Shown here: one piece after another, positions 35,254 to 44,603 of the stretch | Layout of the letters: every line of letters begins with the position of its first letter | How positions within the stretch are numbered: position 1 is the stretch's first letter | Origin: Endozoicomonas sp. SCSIO W0465 | GTDB taxonomy: Bacteria; Pseudomonadota; Gammaproteobacteria; Pseudomonadales; Endozoicomonadaceae | Assembly: GCF_023716865.1 (NCBI RefSeq) | Contig: NZ_CP092417.1 | Location: 1,342,001 to 1,406,000, forward strand | Direction: 5' to 3' | DNA length: 64,000 bases | Program-made: the position numbers and the translations under genes | The notes under the pieces: model-generated | The model's database searches: none | The model's input: the letters and a program-made list of their open reading frames with translations, nothing else | What the model was told of the DNA's origin: nothing

Positions 35254-35975
35254 TTATTGATAGCAAATAGCGCCACGAATATTTTCGTGATCATCATGCA
35301 AGGGACCTGTCGTTTGTTTTAACTGTGGCTCCAATGGCATCAGGTCTTTGCCTGACTGGAGGATTGATCGGACATTTTTTAACCGATAACCCCCGATGTT
35401 CCTGGCATGGGCGCAGGCGTTGTTGAGTCGTTCAGTTCCATATTCCCGCTGCAGGTTTAGCAGCCCCAATGAAGCTCGATAGGCTTGTTCAGGATGCTCC
35501 TTGCTATCCAGCAGTGATTGAATAAAACAATAGACTTCCTGACCAATGTCGTTAGCCCAGTTAAGTAAACGCTCAGGCGTCCAATCCTGATGGTGACGAT
35601 GTCGTTCCGGCATATGAACTGCTAACGTCGTAAATCCACGTGTGTGCTTGCGAGCGTGGCTGGCCACCACTTTACCGTTAGCGTAGATCGTGACGCAGTG
35701 CTCAGTCGCCTGTACTTCTACTTCCTGCCTGGCAAGCTGATGGGGAACCGAGTAGGCGTGCCCCTTGCAGATAATATGATAATCCACATTCACCCGGGCC
35801 TTGATAAACTCAGCGAACACAAAAGATTGCTTCGGCAGTGGCTTGAGGGCTGGTTCATCCAGTTGTTCAAACGCACTACGTCGCGTTCCTGGCAACTGCT
35901 TAAAGGGCTTCAGGTTCAGTTCGATTAACAGCTCACGTATCCGCAGGTTCAGCTCTGCCAGGGTAAAGAACATTT
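35254..35975 (-). pseudogene. istA: IstA 3' part (element B), cut by IS66
   Basis: C-terminal 240 codons of IstA (from MFFTLAELNLRIRELL). The upstream frame runs into IS66, producing a chimeric reading of IS66 end sequence that is not a real protein start. The 5' part is at 37592-38423; together they give 517 residues. Confidence 0.9.
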
Positions 35976-37583
35976 GTAACTGTTCAGCACCCCCACATAA
36001 ATCTGGAATTTTCTGATTTTTATACCATCCTCTTAAGCACCATTTTTCCACAATATTCGCCAGCATGATTCCAGAACTACCCGCAACTATGTCGGCTGAG
36101 ATTCTCTTGAAAGAGAATGCAGAGCTGCGGATGAGAGTTGCCTGTCTGGAAGAGCGATGTCGAGAATTGGAAGAAAAGGTTGGCAAGAACAGTCAAAACA
36201 GCAGCAAGCCGCCATCGTCTGATGGTTATCAAAAACCTTGTAAAAACAGTAATTCTCCAGATCATTCTGACGACCTTTCCGCAGATAAAGGTACCGATCC
36301 ATCGGATGAAAAACCCAATCCTAAAAGTCTGAGACAGTCTTCTGGTAATAAAGCCGGTGGAAAGAAAGGGCATCAGGGCACTTGTCTTAAACAGGTCGAT
36401 ATCCCTGACTATATTGAGTACCTTCCGGTTAAAGAATGCAATAAATGTCAGGCGTCTCTTCTTGATAGTGAGCCGGTCAAATATATTGAACGACAGGTGT
36501 TTGAACCAGGGAGACCGGGTGAATTTGAAGTAACGGCCCATAGAGCTGAAGTAAAAATCTGCACTTGTGGTTGTCGGAATCAGGCTGAATTCCCGGAAGG
36601 TGTTACCGCTGCCGCACAATATGGCTCAGCCACACAGGCTATGGCCGTCTATCTTAACCAATACCATTTCCTGCCTTTTAAGCGCGTGTCAGAGTATTTT
36701 AATACTCTCTATAAAATGAGTGTAAGTGCAGGCACTGTCGCCAATTTTGTGGCCAGAACCTATGAAAATCTGGCTTCTACTGAAGAGGTTATTCGTGACG
36801 CCTTGCGGGAATCGTCTGTTGCCGGAGCCGATGAAACGGGTATGCGGGCCGAGGGCTCTTTGCACTGGCTACACGTTATGCGGGATGAACAATGGACGCT
36901 CTACTACTTGTCTGAAAAGCGAGGTCGTGAGGCCATGGACACGATGGGCATACTGCTAACATTTGCAGGCGTTCTGGTTCATGATCATTGGAAATCCTAT
37001 TTTGCATATGCGGCAACTCACGTACTTTGCAATGCCCATCACCTGAGGGAGCTTTTGGGTGTTGTTGATAGGGACAGCAATCAACTGGCGTTGCGATTGA
37101 TGAAGCTACTGAGGCTTTCCTGGCATTACTGCAAGGGCTTTAAGACCATAGGTATGCTACAGATGCCAAGTGTTGTCTGTGAACGAATCGAGAAGATTTA
37201 TGACCGGTTGCTTCAGCGGGCTCTAATGAAAGAAGTCGTCTATATGGAGAAGCAACGAGAGGAGCTTAAGCGCAAGAAAGTCAAGAATACTAAAGCTTAC
37301 AATCTCTTCAAACGACTCACTGAGTTCAAGGCTGAGACACTGCGCTTCATGTCAGATTTTACCATTCCCTTCGATAACAATGGCAGTGAGCGGGATGTTC
37401 GAATGGTCAAGTTAAAGCAGAAAATCTCAGGCTGCTTCAGGAGTGCAGACGGTGGTTCTATGTTTGCACGGATTCGCAGCTATTTGTCGTCTGCCAGAAA
37501 ACAGGGAATGGACATATATCAATCACTTCATAGAGCTGTTCGGAATTACTGTAATATGCCTTTGCTCAGTGCTGAATAGTTAC
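35976..37583 (+). mobile_element. IS66-family element copy 4 (1608 bp) inside IS21 element B
   Basis: Same ends as the other IS66 copies. A perfect 8-bp duplication GAACATTT lies at 35968-35975 and 37584-37591. It is the innermost and youngest layer of the nest. Confidence 0.97.
36065..37579 (+). CDS. IS66-family transposase, copy 4
   Basis: 504 residues. It differs from the other three translations by one residue: VRMVKLKQ instead of VRMAKLKQ, next to the catalytic Glu region. Otherwise intact. Confidence 0.95.
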   Translation: MIPELPATMSAEILLKENAELRMRVACLEERCRELEEKVGKNSQNSSKPPSSDGYQKPCKNSNSPDHSDDLSADKGTDPSDEKPNPKSLRQSSGNKAGGKKGHQGTCLKQVDIPDYIEYLPVKECNKCQASLLDSEPVKYIERQVFEPGRPGEFEVTAHRAEVKICTCGCRNQAEFPEGVTAAAQYGSATQAMAVYLNQYHFLPFKRVSEYFNTLYKMSVSAGTVANFVARTYENLASTEEVIRDALRESSVAGADETGMRAEGSLHWLHVMRDEQWTLYYLSEKRGREAMDTMGILLTFAGVLVHDHWKSYFAYAATHVLCNAHHLRELLGVVDRDSNQLALRLMKLLRLSWHYCKGFKTIGMLQMPSVVCERIEKIYDRLLQRALMKEVVYMEKQREELKRKKVKNTKAYNLFKRLTEFKAETLRFMSDFTIPFDNNGSERDVRMVKLKQKISGCFRSADGGSMFARIRSYLSSARKQGMDIYQSLHRAVRNYCNMPLLSAE

Positions 37584-38423
37584 GAACATTTCATGACGAA
37601 GCCTGGCCAGTATCCACCGCTCCACTACCTGTACACCGACTTCTGCTTTGGCCTTGTCTTTGGGTTTGTAGGGGCGTGCCGGAATGACTGCCACCTGGTA
37701 GTGACAAGCCAGGTGCTGGTATGATGGGTTGAGATCCGGCTCGTACCGACAGGCTTTGATAACTGCGCACTTTGGGTTGTCTGGCACAACAATTTCTGGC
37801 ACCCCACCAAAGAACTCAAAGGCCCGTTCATGAGACCCCAGCCAGTCCTCTGTTTTTTGTGACAGAGTCGCTTCAGCGTAGGTATAGTTGGACGCTCCCA
37901 GCACTGCCACAAATATCTGGGCATTGTGGGCAATTTCGCCGGTGTCCGGGTTGATGATTGGCATGGTTGGCCCGGCATAATCAACAAATAACTTTTCACC
38001 TGCATTGTGCAGCTGTCGCATAGATCGCTTTTGACAACCACGCCACTGATTGTAACGGTGACAGTACTGGGCATAGCTGTAGGCATTGAGGGGGTGGGCC
38101 TGACAGTATTCTTCCCAGAGTCGTTGTTTGGTCACTTCCTTGCGCTTCAGTTCCTGATGCACCTCAGCCCAGTCAGGATCAATCAACCCTTTTCGATTGG
38201 CTATCGAGGCATCGGGAAACAGCGCCTGAATAAGCTCAGGCTCAGATATATCCTCTGCCAGGGGCCAGCTTAATTCCGATTCCTGAAAGGCCTTAACGTA
38301 GTTGGATACCGTCCCCACACTGACCCGTACACTGCGGGAAATTTGTCGGAAGCTGAGTTGGCTGCCAAACCGCATCCGGAGTATTTCTAGTAGCTTACGC
38401 ATGGTAATCCTGTTTTCTGTCAT
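37584..38423 (-). pseudogene. istA: IstA 5' part (element B)
   Basis: Starts at the ATG at 38423 (MTENRITMRKLLEILRMRFG), preceded by GAGAGGG; longer readings from 38477 lack a ribosome-binding site. It contains the N-terminal helix-turn-helix (FRQISRSVRVSVGTVSNYVK), the first catalytic Asp (LFVDYAGPTMPI) and the second (IVVPDNPK), and is cut at RHEMF by IS66. Confidence 0.9.
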
Positions 38424-38670
38424 GGCCGGTTCCCTCTCTTGGTACAGATAAGAACGGCCAAAGTTATGGAAAATCAATGCATAAGAAGATATTTGTTAGC
38501 TGTATTAGACCGGTTTATGGTCTGTTGAACAGCGTTTCTGGAAGCTTGAACGGTGATTCTGGAAATCATCAAAAAGTGTTCAAAAGAAACCAGAATAGGT
38601 GTTCAAGTGTTACCAGAATGGGTGTTCAAGTGTTACCAGAATGAGTGTTCAAGAGTTACCAGAATATGCA

Positions 38671-39260
38671 GACCCCAGCCAGTCCTCTGTTTTTTGTGAC
38701 AGAGTCGCTTCAGCGTAGGTATAGTTGGACGCTCCCAGCACTGCCACAAATATCTGGGCATTGTGGGCAATTTCGCCGGTGTCCGGGTTGATGATTGGCA
38801 TGGTTGGCCCGGCATAATCAACAAATAACTTTTCACCTGCATTGTGCAGCTGTCGCATAGATCGCTTTTGACAACCACGCCACTGATTGTAACGGTGACA
38901 GTACTGGGCATAGCTGTAGGCATTGAGGGGGTGGGCCTGACAGTATTCTTCCCAGAGTCGTTGTTTGGTCACTTCCTTGCGCTTCAGTTCCTGATGCACC
39001 TCAGCCCAGTCAGGATCAATCAACCCTTTTCGATTGGCTATCGAGGCATCGGGAAACAGCGCCTGAATAAGCTCAGGCTCAGATATATCCTCTGCCAGGG
39101 GCCAGCTTAATTCCGATTCCTGAAAGGCCTTAACGTAGTTGGATACCGTCCCCACACTGACCCGTACACTGCGGGAAATTTGTCGGAAGCTGAGTTGGCT
39201 GCCAAACCGCATCCGGAGTATTTCTAGTAGCTTACGCATGGTAATCCTGTTTTCTGTCAT
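38671..39260 (-). pseudogene. istA: IstA 5' part (element A)
   Basis: Starts at the ATG at 39260 with the same GAGAGGG site. It reads through the helix-turn-helix and the first catalytic Asp to KTEDWLGS, where element B is inserted. The remainder is at 33437-34405. Confidence 0.9.
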
Positions 39261-39507
39261 GGCCGGTTCCCTCTCTTGGTACAGATAAGAACGGCCAAAG
39301 TTATGGAAAATCAATGCATAAGAAGATATTTGTTAGCTGTATTAGACCGGTTTATGGTCTGTTGAACAGCGTTTCTGGAAGCTTGAACGGTGATTCTGGA
39401 AATCATCAAAAAGTGTTCAAAAGAAACCAGAATAGGTGTTCAAGTGTTACCAGAATGGGTGTTCAAGTGTTACCAGAATGAGTGTTCAAGAGTTACCAGA
39501 ATATGCA

Positions 39508-39674
39508 AAGGGTAAAGTAAATCTACTTTAGCACATGAAACTTTATTACCACCCAAATTACACCATAATGAGTACATAGGACTCATTTACCGAGTGGTAA
39601 AAAGGTATTTACCAGCTGACGCGGTCAATCAAAAGTGACATACTCCGGCACTTTTCTGCTTTGCCTGATTTACT
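39508..39674 (+). other. Short AT-rich intergenic region before the acyltransferase
   Basis: Contains AAGGGTAAAG, the right target duplication of IS21 A, and an AT-rich stretch with the inverted motif TTACCACCC / GAGTGGTAA. It probably holds the promoter of the downstream gene, but no convincing -35/-10 pair was fixed. Confidence 0.4.
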
Positions 39675-40298
39675 ATGCAATCGTCTTTCACCAGCAACTA
39701 CCTTCCTGAAAACCGGCTCAAGATTGGCTTTGGACGCTTTGTCCTGTGGTTACTCGGAGGATGGAAAATTGCAGGAAGCCTGCCGGACAACCTCAATAAA
39801 TACGTGATCATCGTCGCTCATCACACATCAAACTGGGATTTTGTCATCGGGGTTGCTGTTAAGCTGATAACCCGTATACGTGTCAGGTTTTTTGCCAAAC
39901 ACTCACTGTTCTTCTGGCCTCTTGGTATGTTGATGCGCCGGTTGGGTGGTATTCCGATTGAGCGGGATAAATCCATTAATCGGGTTGATCAGGCCATCAC
40001 AGAGATCAAAAACTGTGATCACTTCGTGCTGGTTATTGCACCTGAGGGTACCCGGTCAAAAGTACAAAAGTGGAAAACCGGCTTTTATCATATAGCCAAT
40101 GGCGCAGGCGTTCCGGTTGTACCCATTGCCTTCGACTTTCAGAAGCGAAAAGTCATCATGGGCACACCCATGTCCATGTCCGGCGATATTCCTTCAGACT
40201 TTGCCAGAATGCATGAGTTCTTTCTTTCTCATCCGGGCAAGCATCCCGAACTTGGCTGTGATGGACCGTTTGAAACCCCCAATATATACAACAAATGA
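39675..40298 (+). CDS. PlsC-like 1-acylglycerol-3-phosphate acyltransferase family protein
   Basis: 207 residues with the HX4D catalytic motif (VAHHTSNWDFVIGVA, about residues 54-68), the RRLGGIPIER block and the acceptor-binding PEGTRSKVQKWKTGFYHIA. It transfers acyl chains to lysophospholipids or a related acceptor at the inner membrane. It is shorter than typical PlsC and closer to the small PlsC-like acyltransferases, so the acceptor is uncertain. It is convergent with the F-box array, 55 bp away. Confidence 0.87.
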   Translation: MQSSFTSNYLPENRLKIGFGRFVLWLLGGWKIAGSLPDNLNKYVIIVAHHTSNWDFVIGVAVKLITRIRVRFFAKHSLFFWPLGMLMRRLGGIPIERDKSINRVDQAITEIKNCDHFVLVIAPEGTRSKVQKWKTGFYHIANGAGVPVVPIAFDFQKRKVIMGTPMSMSGDIPSDFARMHEFFLSHPGKHPELGCDGPFETPNIYNK

Positions 40299-40353
40299 TG
40301 TCCGGCTGCTCAGTCGAAAGGTGGTATCTTCGGGCGTTGTTTTTCTTTCAATG

Positions 40354-42420
40354 CTAAGAATCCGGTAAATTCATTATTGGTTGCTCGCCAGGCTCACGTT
40401 CTATCTGCCAAAAAAACAGGATTTTATGGTCTCTATCCATAGATATGGATTCGACCATTATCGAGTGACCGCAAGGGCTAAACCTGAAGTCGGTAATGTC
40501 GCCCTCCGTTTGCAGGAGACCCCTTTCCCGCCAGAAGCCATCCGAGGTTATGCCCAACACAACCAGGCACGATCTGTCATCAACAGTGAGGCCGGCAAAA
40601 AGGTAGCCCCCTTGATTAAAAACCAGTTTACTGATTCGTAAATCACCGTCCGGGGTTTGCTGACTCCATTCACCGTGTTGCTTTTGTACCCGGATATTCA
40701 GCCTTCCCCGATCATCAGTACAAACAATCGTGTTTCCGTCCGGACTGAGCTTTGGGACAGTGGCAGAAGTGGAGTTTCCGGCAGGGGGAAAAAAATCCGG
40801 TTCATGCAGATAAGTAAAATTGTGCTGGCAGTTCCAAACTCCGGAGCCATTCAATTGCCAAACCATTGCAGCCCCCTCCCGATGCATCACAAATAAAGAG
40901 GAGTCGGTATTGAATTTCACTGTTGATTGAGACCAAAGATGGAATTCATTGTGAAAATACCCATGATCTTTTATGTCCGGCACCCAACGGTTGTCATCCG
41001 TTAAATGCCAGATATCAAAACTGCTTCCACCATGAACCACCAGATACCTGCTATTGGGACTGAAGGTTGCTTCCAGTGGCCTACCTCGGATTAGACGATG
41101 CTGAGGTCTGGGGATTTTGATTGCTTCAGTCCACTGACCGTTATCACCAAGACTAAAAACAATAACAAAGTTAGCCTCTAAAAAATGTGTTTTATTAGTG
41201 GAGCTTTGCCACGTATCTTTGAAAGATGTAATCATATGTTGGCTGTCCGGGCTGAATTCAATTGTACCAAAACCAAAAAAAAAGGAATGTATTTCTGATG
41301 CTGCCTCAGCATTTGCGTAAACTGTAGCGTCCAGTATCCCATTGGCTTTCCAGCTGCCATCATTTTGCTTTCCAAAGATTTTAATACGGGTTTCTTCGTC
41401 GAAATCATTTATGACAATATGTTTGCTGTCTGGGCTGAAACTATTCCATTTACTGCGTGGGAAATAGCCCTTGATCTCCCATTGGCCATCCGGTTTCTGG
41501 CCAAGAATGGTGGAATTGGTGGGATAGCCATGATAAATCAGTGATTTACCATCGGGCAAAATCTGATAACGGATACGGGTAGAAAAAATATCTTGCCCAC
41601 CACAATCACCATGGGGAAAAAGATTCTCGACAGTCATTCGCTGTGCTATAGACCAGTCGCCGCTCTTATCCCGTTGGATAAAAGAGAGTAAAGCATCCTT
41701 GGCACCGTAGTGGCCAAATACCAAACCACCTGAAGAGGGAGGATCAACAGGCATAAAAAGAGTATTGCCATTGAACAGTTCAATACCGTTAAAGCAACTG
41801 TGTAAACTGCGACGAGTAATGGTGATTTCCCTGCTCCAGGAACCATCATTTTCTGCTGTCAAGACAGTATAGTCATAGTTGTAGTTACAGTTATTAGAAG
41901 CCTGAAGGATCAAACAACTGTGATTGTCATTGAGGCTGTAAGAAATAATGCGATCTTCACTGTTAAATGAGTTTTTCAACACAAAATTAAGGGATTGGGC
42001 ATGGATTGTCTCACTGCGTAATTGAGAAGCGTGATATGCACAGATTGCCGGTAGATTTTCAGTAAAATAAGATTGCTCCGCAATGATTGGTATTTTTGAT
42101 GTCCTGAGATGATGAATCAGTTGTGGGTTGGCAATACACAGATTTCGGTAAAAAAGCTGTTCATTTTTGCTCAGACGTCCGTAGTACCGAGCAGCTTCAA
42201 ACAATCCATGTTTATCCAGCACCGTGTAAATCCTTCGGGAAGCCAGTGCCAGGTTATACGCATCCTTTAATGGTAAATACCTGGAAATTTGCAACAATAA
42301 TTCCGGTGGTAGCTTGGCAATAGTCCAACTGTGGAATTGTGCAGATTGTTCAGGCATCTCCGGATTCGTTTCACTGAGAAATGATGCACAGGTTTTTTCC
42401 TGTGTGGTGGGCATTAACAT
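40354..42420 (-). CDS. F-box/beta-propeller protein F1
   Basis: 688 residues from the ATG at 42420 (MLMPTTQEK); an ATG five codons earlier is also possible, but the MLxP start is the one shared by all array members. F-box at about residues 33-75 (IAKLPPELLLQISRYLPLKDAY). All nine G-x-W propeller units are present, including DGQWEIKG, NGQWTEAI, HGEWSQQT and DGFWRERG. It is the last gene of the array in transcription order and the most diverged. It is separated from F2 by 113 bp instead of about 44, so it may have its own promoter. Confidence 0.8.
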   Translation of the reverse strand: MLMPTTQEKTCASFLSETNPEMPEQSAQFHSWTIAKLPPELLLQISRYLPLKDAYNLALASRRIYTVLDKHGLFEAARYYGRLSKNEQLFYRNLCIANPQLIHHLRTSKIPIIAEQSYFTENLPAICAYHASQLRSETIHAQSLNFVLKNSFNSEDRIISYSLNDNHSCLILQASNNCNYNYDYTVLTAENDGSWSREITITRRSLHSCFNGIELFNGNTLFMPVDPPSSGGLVFGHYGAKDALLSFIQRDKSGDWSIAQRMTVENLFPHGDCGGQDIFSTRIRYQILPDGKSLIYHGYPTNSTILGQKPDGQWEIKGYFPRSKWNSFSPDSKHIVINDFDEETRIKIFGKQNDGSWKANGILDATVYANAEAASEIHSFFFGFGTIEFSPDSQHMITSFKDTWQSSTNKTHFLEANFVIVFSLGDNGQWTEAIKIPRPQHRLIRGRPLEATFSPNSRYLVVHGGSSFDIWHLTDDNRWVPDIKDHGYFHNEFHLWSQSTVKFNTDSSLFVMHREGAAMVWQLNGSGVWNCQHNFTYLHEPDFFPPAGNSTSATVPKLSPDGNTIVCTDDRGRLNIRVQKQHGEWSQQTPDGDLRISKLVFNQGGYLFAGLTVDDRSCLVVLGITSDGFWRERGLLQTEGDITDFRFSPCGHSIMVESISMDRDHKILFFWQIEREPGEQPIMNLPDS

Positions 42421-42533
42421 GATAAAGCCTGTCATTAGACGGTTAAGGTAAAAGTTTGATTGTTTGTTTGATTAAAAGGTTCGTCCCGAAATTCCACATC
42501 TGAAATTGGCTTCAGGGCTTTAAAAGCCACTTT

Positions 42534-44558
42534 TCATTGTATGTTGCCTGCAGACTCCTGCTCTATTTGCCAAAAAGAGAGGATTTCCTGATATCCATCC
42601 AAAGATTCGACCATTATAGAATGACCGCAAGGGCTAAAGTTGAAGTCCTTAATGTTGCCCTCCGCGTGCAGGCGCCCCTTTTCCTGCCAGATGCCGTTTG
42701 GGGTTATGCCCAGCACAACCAGGCACGATCTGTCATCAACAGTGAGGCCGGCAAAAAGGTAGCCCTCTTGATTAAAAACCAGTTTACCGATTCGTAAATC
42801 ACCGTCCGGGGTTTGCCAGGTCCATTCACCGTATTGCTTTTGCACCTGGATATTCAGCCTCCCCCGATCATCAGTACAAACGATCGTGTTGCCGTCCGGA
42901 CTGACCTTATGGATAGAGGTAACCGTGAAGTTTCCATAAAAGCGATAATTTCTCTTGTTATAAAGATAAGTAAACTGGTGCTGGCATTCCCACACTGCGG
43001 AGCTATTCAATTGCCAAACCATTGCATCTCCCTCCCTAAACAACACAAATACAGAGGAGTTGGCATTAAAGGTCACTGTAGAGTCAGGCAAATAACGCTT
43101 TGTTTGCTGAAAATATTCATGATCCTTTATTTCAGCCACCCAATTGTTGTCATCCGTTAAATGCCAGATATCCAAACTGCTGTCAGCATGAACAACCAGG
43201 TACTTGCTATCGGGACTGAAGGTTGCTTTCAGTGACGTTCTGTTGGCTGGACGCTGCTGATGTTTGGTGATTTTTATCACTTCAGACCATTGACCGTTAT
43301 TGCCAAGACTAAAAACAATGATAAAGAAACCCTTCACATAAATTGGCAAGTTGCAGCAATTTTTACCGGCATCACTGAAACTGGCCACAAAATGTTGACT
43401 GTCCGGACTGAATGCCGTTGTTTCAAAACCAACAATATCTTCATCAATTTTGCCTTCTATCAGAGCCGTTGCATAAAATGTAAAGTCCAGTATCCCGGTG
43501 GCTAACCAGCTGCCATCCGTTTGCTTGCCAAAGAATTTGATGCATTCATCACCTATGGCAATATGATTGCTATCCGGACTAAAAATATTTTCACTACTCC
43601 ATGGACAACAACCTTTGATAGCCCATTTGCCATCCAATTCCTGGCCAAGAATCAAGCAATTGCCGGTGGCTTTGGAATAGAGCAGTGATTTGCCGTCAGG
43701 TGAAAGCTGGCGTACAAAAAAGTTATAATTAGTATCTTGCTCACCACAAGCATCAGCAACACTGGGAAAAAGATCGGTAACCGTCATTTTCTGACGTATA
43801 GCCCAGTTACCGCTCTCATTCCGTTGGATAAACCACAGAAAAGTATCGTTAGCACCATACCTTGAGAAATAATTCCAAGGACCGGAGGGAGGATCAGCAG
43901 GTATAAAAACGGTATTGCCATGGTATCGATCAATGCTGTGAAAGCATTTGAAGAACCGGTGGCTTTCAATAATAAATTCCCTGCTCCAGGAACCCTTATT
44001 TTCCGTCGTCCAGATAGACAACTGAGAGTTACGATCATCTTTAATGATCAAACGACTGTGATTATCATTGAGATAGTAATCACTAATGTTTTCTTCCCGG
44101 CCAAACGATTTTTTTAGCACAAAATTAATGGACTCGGTATTGGTGATTTGATGGCGTAAATGATAAGCGTGATGTGCGCAAATTGCCGGAAGACTCTCAG
44201 TGCAATCAGCTCGCCTGGCAATGAGTTTTATTTTCGATTTTCGCAGATGATCAATCAGTTGCGGGTTGGTAATACTCAGATCCCGGTAAAATAGCCGTTC
44301 ATTTTTGCTCAGACTTCCATAGGGCCGAACCACTTCAAACAATCCATATTCGTCCAGTACAGCGTGCATCCTCCGGGAAGTCAGAGCCAAATTACACGCA
44401 TCTTTAAGTGACAAATGTCTGGTAATGTGCAATAGCAATTCCGTCGGAAGCTGAGCAATGCCCCGATGGTGGAATTGAGCGGCTTGTTCAGGAATAGCCG
44501 GATTCGCTGTACTCAGAACAGATAAACAAGGTTTTTTCTGTGTAGTAGGTATTAACAT
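42534..44558 (-). CDS. F-box/beta-propeller protein F2 (type C-like)
   Basis: 674 residues. The N-terminus (MLIPTTQKKPCLSVLSTANP) and F-box (IAQLPTELLLHITRHLSLKDACNLAL) are almost those of F5/F8, whereas the propeller is diverged and slightly shorter. Its only upstream ATG with an AGGG site at the right distance is MLIP, which fixes the start for the whole family. It lies 45 bp after the F3 stop. Confidence 0.82.
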   Translation of the reverse strand: MLIPTTQKKPCLSVLSTANPAIPEQAAQFHHRGIAQLPTELLLHITRHLSLKDACNLALTSRRMHAVLDEYGLFEVVRPYGSLSKNERLFYRDLSITNPQLIDHLRKSKIKLIARRADCTESLPAICAHHAYHLRHQITNTESINFVLKKSFGREENISDYYLNDNHSRLIIKDDRNSQLSIWTTENKGSWSREFIIESHRFFKCFHSIDRYHGNTVFIPADPPSGPWNYFSRYGANDTFLWFIQRNESGNWAIRQKMTVTDLFPSVADACGEQDTNYNFFVRQLSPDGKSLLYSKATGNCLILGQELDGKWAIKGCCPWSSENIFSPDSNHIAIGDECIKFFGKQTDGSWLATGILDFTFYATALIEGKIDEDIVGFETTAFSPDSQHFVASFSDAGKNCCNLPIYVKGFFIIVFSLGNNGQWSEVIKITKHQQRPANRTSLKATFSPDSKYLVVHADSSLDIWHLTDDNNWVAEIKDHEYFQQTKRYLPDSTVTFNANSSVFVLFREGDAMVWQLNSSAVWECQHQFTYLYNKRNYRFYGNFTVTSIHKVSPDGNTIVCTDDRGRLNIQVQKQYGEWTWQTPDGDLRIGKLVFNQEGYLFAGLTVDDRSCLVVLGITPNGIWQEKGRLHAEGNIKDFNFSPCGHSIMVESLDGYQEILSFWQIEQESAGNIQ

Positions 44559-44603
44559 AATAAACCCTGTCCTTAAATCATTAAGGAAGCAATCTGATCA
44601 AAA

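Larger units (their letters stand above)
34406..38670 (-). mobile_element. IS21-family element B, inserted in istA of element A
   Basis: Same ends as A. A 5-bp duplication GACCC lies at 34401-34405 and 38671-38675. Its own length is 2649 bp without the 1608-bp IS66 and 8-bp duplication inside it. It has the same orientation as A. Confidence 0.95.
32583..39507 (-). mobile_element. IS21-family element A, outer element of a triple nest
   Basis: Ends TGCGTATTCTGG (32583) and, inverted, TGCATATTCTGG (39507), with AAGGG duplicated outside (32578-32582 and 39508-39512). Its own sequence is 32583-34405 plus 38676-39507, 2655 bp. The middle is element B, which itself carries an IS66. Several copies of a GTGTTCAAG...TTACCAGAAT repeat at the right end are the multiple terminal repeats typical of IS21. 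Confidence 0.95.

Noticed and set aside
35971..36186. Chimeric ORF starting in IS66 end sequence and running into istA (35254-36186)
   Set aside because: It is produced by read-through of the IS66 terminus; the segment before MFFTLAEL is an antisense frame of the IS66 end.
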